Shown here in pieces: positions 8,590-11,685 of a DNA stretch of 11,685 nt. A model generated the notes under the pieces. The model saw nothing but the letters and a program-made list of their open reading frames with translations, did not search any database and was not told the DNA's origin. This stretch comes from an uncultured Actinomycetes bacterium (GTDB taxonomy: Bacteria > Actinomycetota > Actinomycetes > Nanopelagicales > Nanopelagicaceae). Within the stretch, counting starts at the first letter, position 1, and the number at the start of each line of letters is the position of its first letter. A program made the position numbers and the translations under genes. The DNA is taken from positions 1-11,685 of the forward strand of contig CALMJB010000121.1 of NCBI GenBank assembly GCA_937864205.1. Reading direction: 5' to 3'.

Positions 8590-8595
8590 AGGGTA
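8590..8595 (-). promoter_or_regulatory. Candidate -10 element for clpX (TACCCT)
   Basis: On the minus strand TACCCT fits the actinobacterial TAnnnT -10 pattern. It ends six bases before the clpX ATG, so a transcript would begin at or next to the A of the start codon. No good -35 hexamer is found 16-18 bases upstream, which would suit an activator-dependent promoter. A short pattern like this is common by chance, so the call is tentative. Confidence 0.35.
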
Positions 8596-8637
8596 AAACG
8601 AACTTTGGTGACAGGCTGGGAAATTAGCCGATTAAAT

Positions 8638-8655
8638 GTTCGCTTATAGGCGAAC
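8638..8655. promoter_or_regulatory. Perfect GTTCGC-N6-GCGAAC palindrome upstream of clpX; ClgR-like operator candidate
   Basis: Arms GTTCGC (8638-8643) and GCGAAC (8650-8655) are perfect inverted repeats around TTATAG. The half-sites are those of ClgR, the activator of clp genes in actinobacteria. Known ClgR sites, as I recall them, have five bases between CGC and GCG; this one has six. Its centre lies 63.5 bases before the clpX start codon. On the minus strand no T-run follows the second arm, which argues against a terminator after clpP2. Confidence 0.5.
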
Positions 8656-8676
8656 TGGTTTATTTTTGAGCGGAAA

Positions 8677-9318
8677 TTACTTCTTAGCTTTGCGAGAAGC
8701 GAGCACTTGGTCAATTAGGCCGTACTCGACAGATTCTTGCGCGGTCAAAATCTTGTCGCGTTCAATATCTTTACCAATATCTGCTTTTGATTTCTTCGTG
8801 TGACGAGCCAACATCTCTTCTAATAAAGATCTCATGCGCAAAATTTCTTTTGCTTGAATTTCGATATCTGAACCTTGTCCGCCACCTTCTGAATATGGTT
8901 GGTGAATCAAAATGCGAGCGTGCTCTAGTGCGTAACGTTTTCCGGGCGCACCACCGGCTAACAAAACTGCGGCGGCAGATGCTGCTTGACCCAAACAAAT
9001 TGTCATTACATCTGGGCGAACAAATTGCATGGTGTCATAAATTGCAGTCAATGCGGTGAAAGATCCGCCTGGAGAGTTTATGTACATCATGATGTCGCGA
9101 TCTGGATCCATTGATTCCAAAGTTAGAAGCTGTGCCATCACATCATTGGCAACTGTGTCATCAATTGCTTGTCCTAAGAAAATAATTCGCTCTTCAAATA
9201 ATTTTGTGTATGGGTCAAGGCGTTTGTATCCGTAACTTGTACGCTCTTCAATAGTTGGCAAAACGTAACGAGAAGTTAGTTCGTTGATTTTGTTCATTTG
9301 ATTTATCTCTGGATTCAT
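8677..9318 (-). CDS. clpP2: ATP-dependent Clp protease proteolytic subunit 2 (ClpP2)
   Basis: This is a serine peptidase subunit of the double-ring Clp protease; in actinobacteria it forms a mixed ClpP1P2 tetradecamer. From the chosen start it has 213 residues. The catalytic triad is Ser114 (in GQAASAAA), His139 (LIHQP) and Asp184 (KDIERDKILTA), with the oxyanion NSPGG at 81-85 and family hallmark FEERIIFLG at 41-49. It resembles mycobacterial ClpP2 (RYVLP near the start, DPYTKLFEERI) more than ClpP1. The frame stays open upstream to 9408, but those 30 codons overlap clpP1 and are Arg-rich noise. ATG at 9318 overlaps the clpP1 TGA as ATGA, with GGAAG about 12 bases before it. ATG at 9297 (residue 8) is a less likely alternative. 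Expression is probably coupled to clpP1. Confidence 0.96.
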   Translation of the reverse strand: MNPEINQMNKINELTSRYVLPTIEERTSYGYKRLDPYTKLFEERIIFLGQAIDDTVANDVMAQLLTLESMDPDRDIMMYINSPGGSFTALTAIYDTMQFVRPDVMTICLGQAASAAAVLLAGGAPGKRYALEHARILIHQPYSEGGGQGSDIEIQAKEILRMRSLLEEMLARHTKKSKADIGKDIERDKILTAQESVEYGLIDQVLASRKAKK

Positions 9319-9959
9319 GCGGTGCCGCCACTTCCGGAAACTTGTCCAGCAGAGCGAACTACGTGATCGACAAAGCCATACTCTTTTGCTTCTTCGGCGG
9401 TAAACCAACGATCGCGATCTGAATCAGATGCGATTGTGTCTACTTTTTGGCCAGTGTGAAAAGAAATTAATTCCGCCATTTTCTTTTTGGTAAATGACAT
9501 TTGTTCTGCCTGAATTTTTATATCGGATGCAGTTCCGCCGATTCCACCAGATGGTTGGTGCATCATGATGCGTGCATGTGGCAATGCGTAACGTTTTCCG
9601 GCGGTGCCAGCGCAAAGTAAAAATTGACCCATAGAGGCTGCTAATCCCATCGCAACAGTTGCAACATCATTTTTTATATATTGCATAGTGTCGTAAATAG
9701 CCATACCGGCTGAGATTGAACCACCTGGAGAATTAATATAAAGGTAAATATCTTTTTCAGGGTCTTCTGCTGCAAGTAACAACATCTGTGCGCAAATTGC
9801 ATTTGCCATTGAATCTTCGACAACCGAACCAAGGAAAATAATTCTTTCCTTTAATAATCTTTGATAAACCTGATCATCAAGCCCACCCATAGATGGACTA
9901 GCCGAACGAAGTTCTGGCTTAATGATTTCCAATTGAATCCCCCATGTATTTAACTGCAT
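9315..9959 (-). CDS. clpP1: ATP-dependent Clp protease proteolytic subunit 1 (ClpP1)
   Basis: This is the first of two tandem ClpP paralogues and partners ClpP2 in the ClpP1P2 core fed by ClpX (and ClpC elsewhere). The 214 residues contain the triad Ser109 (GLAASMG), His134 (MMHQPSGG) and Asp179 (SDSDRDRW), with NSPGGSISAG (76-85) forming the oxyanion strand. LLKERIIFLG (35-44) and ILMHQP-like and RDRWFTAEEA segments align with mycobacterial ClpP1. The first 23 residues before MGGLDDQVYQRLL are poorly conserved and could be a propeptide, or the true start could be ATG at residue 24. Neither start has a good ribosome binding site; AAGG sits about 18 bases before the first. The gene follows tig after 87 bases that hold a ClgR-type operator, and ends in an ATGA overlap with clpP2. 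Confidence 0.96.
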   Translation of the reverse strand: MQLNTWGIQLEIIKPELRSASPSMGGLDDQVYQRLLKERIIFLGSVVEDSMANAICAQMLLLAAEDPEKDIYLYINSPGGSISAGMAIYDTMQYIKNDVATVAMGLAASMGQFLLCAGTAGKRYALPHARIMMHQPSGGIGGTASDIKIQAEQMSFTKKKMAELISFHTGQKVDTIASDSDRDRWFTAEEAKEYGFVDHVVRSAGQVSGSGGTA

Positions 9960-9973
9960 TTAACTACGTAAAG

Positions 9974-9979
9974 ACCTTA
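9974..9979 (-). promoter_or_regulatory. Candidate -10 element for clpP1 (TAAGGT)
   Basis: On the minus strand TAAGGT fits TAnnnT and would place the transcript start roughly 8 bases before the clpP1 ATG. No clear -35 precedes it. It is offered because an operator of the activator type lies upstream; the hexamer alone is weak evidence. Confidence 0.25.
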
Positions 9980-10031
9980 ACAATCTTTCCAGTAAATTGC
10001 TTCCTTAATTTCCAAAATATCTTTATTTGCT

Positions 10032-10049
10032 GTTCGCCCTTAGCGATTA
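10032..10049. promoter_or_regulatory. ClgR-type operator upstream of clpP1P2, overlapping the tig stop codon
   Basis: Read on the minus strand the site is TAATCGCTAAGGGCGAAC. It fits WNNWCGCYNANRGCGWWS, the ClgR consensus I recall from Corynebacterium glutamicum, at every position: CGC and GCG half-sites are separated by five bases. Its first three bases are the tig stop codon. The centre is about 81 bases before the clpP1 ATG. ClgR is a helix-turn-helix activator of clpP1P2 in streptomycetes, corynebacteria, bifidobacteria and mycobacteria, so the location is as expected. The regulator gene itself is not in the window. Confidence 0.6.
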
Positions 10050-11357
10050 TTTCTTGGATTTATCTGATTTTGAATCGTCTGGCTCGCTAGCCGGTTTTGG
10101 TTTAAGGTGCTCAAGATCAATTTTCTTCCCGGATTTATCCTTAACGCTGACTCGGGAAAGGATTCCCGCCAACGCTTTTGCCCGTGCAACTTCAGCGACC
10201 ATAGTGGTGACCTGACCTGCGTTAGTCACCTCTTTAATAAATTGATCGGGGGTCATGCCATATCGTTGTGAAGCCCGCACTAAATATTCCGTTAATTCAT
10301 TCTCATTCACACTTACATTCTCAGCTTGAACGATTGAATCTAATAAGAAATCTCTTGAAATTGATTTAGTGATTTCATCTTTAACTTCAGCACGATGTTT
10401 GTCATCTTCTAACCGGTTTTCTTTCTCTAAATGCTCTTTAATTTCGGTTTCAATCAACTGCTCTGGCATTGGAATATCAATCTCTTTCAACAATTTTTCT
10501 ACCAGCAAATCTCGTGCCTGAGCGCCTTGTTCCATCTCTTTTAGTTTTTGTAATCGGTCGGTGATGTCTTTTTTTAACTCGGCAAGAGTTTCAAATTCAC
10601 TTGATAATTTAGCGAAGGCATCATCTACCGGTGGCAGATCACGATGCTTTACCGCTTTTACTGTAACGCTGACATCCCCTTTTTCGCCTTCGTTCATTCC
10701 AACTAATTGAGTTAAAAATTGTTTTGATTCACCAGCCTTTAATCCGATGAGTGCTTCATCTAAACCATCGACCATTCGATTTGTGCCAACTTCGTATGAA
10801 ATATCGTTAGCGCTGCCACCTTCGAGTTCTTTTCCGTTTTGGGTTGCTTTCAAATCGATTGTTACAAAATCACCACTCTCAACGGTTTTTTCTACAGTGG
10901 TTAGCGTGCCAAAACGGATTCTTAAAGCCTCTATTTGTTCATCAATATCTTTTTCCGACACAACCGCATCATCGACTTCGATCTCGATTTTTGAGAAGTT
11001 TGGCAGCTTTAATTCTGGGCGAACATCAACTTCAACTGTAAATGACAAATTCTCTTTATCTTTTAATTCTTTTATATCGACCGTTGGACGCCCAATTACA
11101 AATACATTGTTTTCTTTGGCAGCCTGCGAATATAAAGAAGGTAAAGCATTATTTATTGCTTCATCCAGCACTGCACCCCGGCCGAATCTTTGGTCAATCA
11201 TGGCGGCTGGAACTTTGCCTTTTCTAAAGCCGGGAATGTTTACTCGTTCGCCAATTGATTTATATGCATCATTTATATGAGTTTGTAAATCGGCAAATGG
11301 CACATCAATAGATAACTTCACTCTGGTAGGTGAAATCTTTTCAACTGAACTTTTCAC
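10047..11357 (-). CDS. tig: Trigger factor, ribosome-associated chaperone and peptidyl-prolyl isomerase
   Basis: Trigger factor binds at the ribosomal exit tunnel and shields nascent chains. The 436 residues show three domains: the N-terminal ribosome-binding domain (about 1-115) with the signature GFRKGKVP (43-50), an FKBP-type isomerase domain (about 158-242, including SGDFVTIDLKA and VDGLDEALIGLKAGE), and the helical C-terminal arms (about 243-415). A charged tail rich in Lys, Asp and Ser (416-436) ends the protein. The start is GTG at 11357, with GGAG four bases upstream (11362-11365). An ATG two bases earlier is out of frame and reaches a stop at once. The gene begins 25 bases after tRNA-Pro, suggesting transcription from a promoter upstream of the tRNA. 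It is followed by clpP1, the usual actinobacterial neighbour. Confidence 0.97.
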   Translation of the reverse strand: MKSSVEKISPTRVKLSIDVPFADLQTHINDAYKSIGERVNIPGFRKGKVPAAMIDQRFGRGAVLDEAINNALPSLYSQAAKENNVFVIGRPTVDIKELKDKENLSFTVEVDVRPELKLPNFSKIEIEVDDAVVSEKDIDEQIEALRIRFGTLTTVEKTVESGDFVTIDLKATQNGKELEGGSANDISYEVGTNRMVDGLDEALIGLKAGESKQFLTQLVGMNEGEKGDVSVTVKAVKHRDLPPVDDAFAKLSSEFETLAELKKDITDRLQKLKEMEQGAQARDLLVEKLLKEIDIPMPEQLIETEIKEHLEKENRLEDDKHRAEVKDEITKSISRDFLLDSIVQAENVSVNENELTEYLVRASQRYGMTPDQFIKEVTNAGQVTTMVAEVARAKALAGILSRVSVKDKSGKKIDLEHLKPKPASEPDDSKSDKSKK

Positions 11358-11382
11358 ATTGCTCCGAATTTATTTATTTTGA

Positions 11383-11458
11383 TGGTCGGGGCGGAGGGAT
11401 TCGAACCCACGGTCTCCTGCTCCCAAAGCAGGCGCGCTAGCCACTACGCTACGCCCCG
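11383..11458 (-). tRNA. tRNA-Pro (anticodon TGG), CCA encoded
   Basis: A complete cloverleaf is present on the minus strand. The acceptor stem CGGGGCG/CGCCCCG is fully paired, the D-stem is GCGT/GCGC, and the anticodon stem CCTGC/GCAGG encloses TTTGGGA, giving anticodon TGG with G37. The T-arm GTGGG-TTCGAAT-CCCTC has one U-U mismatch at the second pair. The discriminator A at 11386 is followed by a genomic CCA (11385-11383). It would read proline codons, most broadly through a modified U34. Its position directly before tig suggests a shared transcript that is processed to release the tRNA. Confidence 0.97.
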
Positions 11459-11474
11459 GCGACGTAAGCAGTGA

Positions 11475-11480
11475 ATTCTA
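11475..11480 (-). promoter_or_regulatory. Candidate -10 element for tRNA-Pro and the tig-clp unit (TAGAAT)
   Basis: TAGAAT on the minus strand is a good -10 match and lies 16 bases before the tRNA 5' end, a normal distance for a tRNA promoter. The -35 region 17-18 bases upstream (TATGAG or TTATGA) is weak. No other candidate fits as well in this spacer. Confidence 0.45.
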
Positions 11481-11530
11481 AGGGGTCGTTTTCCTAACTC
11501 ATAACTCAAGTAATAAAGTATGACCCGCTC

Positions 11531-11559
11531 TCGCGATCTTGATTAAATCAAAACCGCGA
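11531..11559. repeat. 29-base interrupted palindrome in the divergent tRNA spacer
   Basis: The dyad is centred on 11545. Outer arms are TCGCG (11531-11535) and CGCGA (11555-11559); inner arms are TTGATT (11539-11544) and AATCAA (11546-11551). In total 12 of 14 possible pairs match. Neither strand has a T-run after it, and the flanking genes diverge from it, so a terminator is unlikely. It could be an operator, a nucleoid-protein site or a structure-forming element. No known motif was recognised. Confidence 0.55.
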
Positions 11560-11578
11560 AAGCAAGTTTGCATACTTA

Positions 11579-11598
11579 TCTGCAGATTTAACTGCAGA
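11579..11598. repeat. 20-base palindrome just upstream of tRNA-Gly
   Basis: The arms TCTGCAG (11579-11585) and CTGCAGA (11592-11598) are perfect inverted repeats around ATTTAA. It ends seven bases before the tRNA 5' end, where the promoter start or the leader RNA would be. It may be a protein-binding site overlapping the promoter or a leader hairpin that guides processing. Chance cannot be excluded in a short spacer. Confidence 0.45.
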
Positions 11599-11605
11599 CA
11601 AATTT

Positions 11606-11679
11606 GCGGGTGTAGCTCAATGGTAGAGTCCTAGCCTTCCAAGCTAGTTGTGCCGGTTCAATCCCGGTCACCCGCTCCA
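11606..11679 (+). tRNA. tRNA-Gly (anticodon TCC), CCA encoded
   Basis: This is the only plus-strand gene in the window. The acceptor stem GCGGGTG/CACCCGC is fully paired, and the D-stem is GCTC/GAGT. The anticodon stem CTAGC/GCTAG encloses CTTCCAA, giving anticodon TCC. The T-arm is GCCGG-TTCAATC-CCGGT, closed by a G-U pair at its base. The discriminator is T (11676), followed by genomic CCA (11677-11679). It reads GGA and possibly GGG glycine codons. It diverges from tRNA-Pro across a 147-base spacer. TTGCAT at 11568-11573 might be its -35, but no -10 at the right distance is convincing. Confidence 0.97.
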
Positions 11680-11685
11680 GATTTA

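Noticed and set aside
8638..8667. Palindrome before clpX as a factor-independent terminator
   Set aside because: On the transcribed minus strand no T-run follows the hairpin. A T-rich tract follows it only on the plus strand, where no gene needs terminating, and the stem is only six pairs.
9319..9408. 30-codon upstream extension of clpP2
   Set aside because: It is Arg/Trp/Cys-rich out-of-frame translation of the clpP1 end; the ATGA at 9318-9315 gives a normal ClpP2 length.
10747..11280. 177-codon open frame on the plus strand inside tig
   Set aside because: It is Ser/Thr-rich low-complexity sequence, the mirror of the acidic and lysine-rich tig codons, has no recognisable domain, and lies wholly antisense to a clear trigger factor.
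11496..11509. Tandem AACTCAT AACTCAA repeat near the tRNA-Pro promoter
   Set aside because: Two imperfect seven-base units in AT-rich spacer DNA are within chance expectation.
11504..11510. ACTCAAG, half of an HspR (HAIR) site, in the tRNA spacer
   Set aside because: The matching CTTGAGT half at the required seven-base spacing is absent; a single seven-base half-site is weak.
1..11685. Mobile elements, CRISPR arrays, phage or defence genes
   Set aside because: No transposase, integrase, terminal inverted repeats, spaced direct repeats or defence-type domains were seen; all genes are conserved housekeeping genes in native order. The two tRNA genes show no duplicated 3' ends that would mark an integration site.

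Overview
The window reads as an ordinary, well-conserved piece of chromosome from a low-GC actinomycete. The order tRNA-Pro, tig, clpP1, clpP2, clpX, valS, folC, DUF4233, ndk, mreB, mreC, mreD is the classic actinobacterial arrangement. Two tandem ClpP paralogues and a DUF4233 gene between folC and ndk support that placement. The base composition is AT-rich (about 40% GC by eye, not computed), spacers are short, genes overlap, and no mobile DNA is visible. Together these suggest a streamlined lineage such as the freshwater acI group (Nanopelagicales). That assignment is inference; no marker gene proves it.

Layout, in the direction of transcription on the minus strand, from right to left. At 11606-11679 a tRNA-Gly(TCC) lies alone on the plus strand. 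A 147-base divergent spacer with two dyads separates it from tRNA-Pro(TGG). The 25 bases after tRNA-Pro lead into tig. Then come clpP1 and clpP2 (ATGA overlap), clpX, valS, folC, DUF4233 (ATGA overlap with folC), ndk, mreB, mreC, and mreD, which runs off the left edge. Every protein gene is on the minus strand. The only spacers above 50 bases are 2528-2586, 8584-8676 and 9960-10046. No stretch longer than 300 bases lacks a gene.

The genes fall into three blocks. The first is protein quality control: trigger factor folds nascent chains, and ClpX feeds substrates to the ClpP1P2 protease. The second is housekeeping supply: valyl-tRNA synthetase, folylpolyglutamate synthase, an uncharacterised small membrane protein and nucleoside diphosphate kinase. 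The third is the MreBCD cell-shape module, whose usual partners (a class B PBP and RodA) would be expected just beyond the left edge.

The most informative signals outside the genes are two GTTCGC-type palindromes in front of the Clp genes. One lies before clpP1 and matches, as I recall it, the corynebacterial ClgR consensus at every position. The other lies before clpX, is perfectly symmetric and has one extra spacer base. They suggest that a ClgR-like activator controls both Clp promoters. I found no undescribed system: the protein content is conventional, and the points worth following are regulatory.
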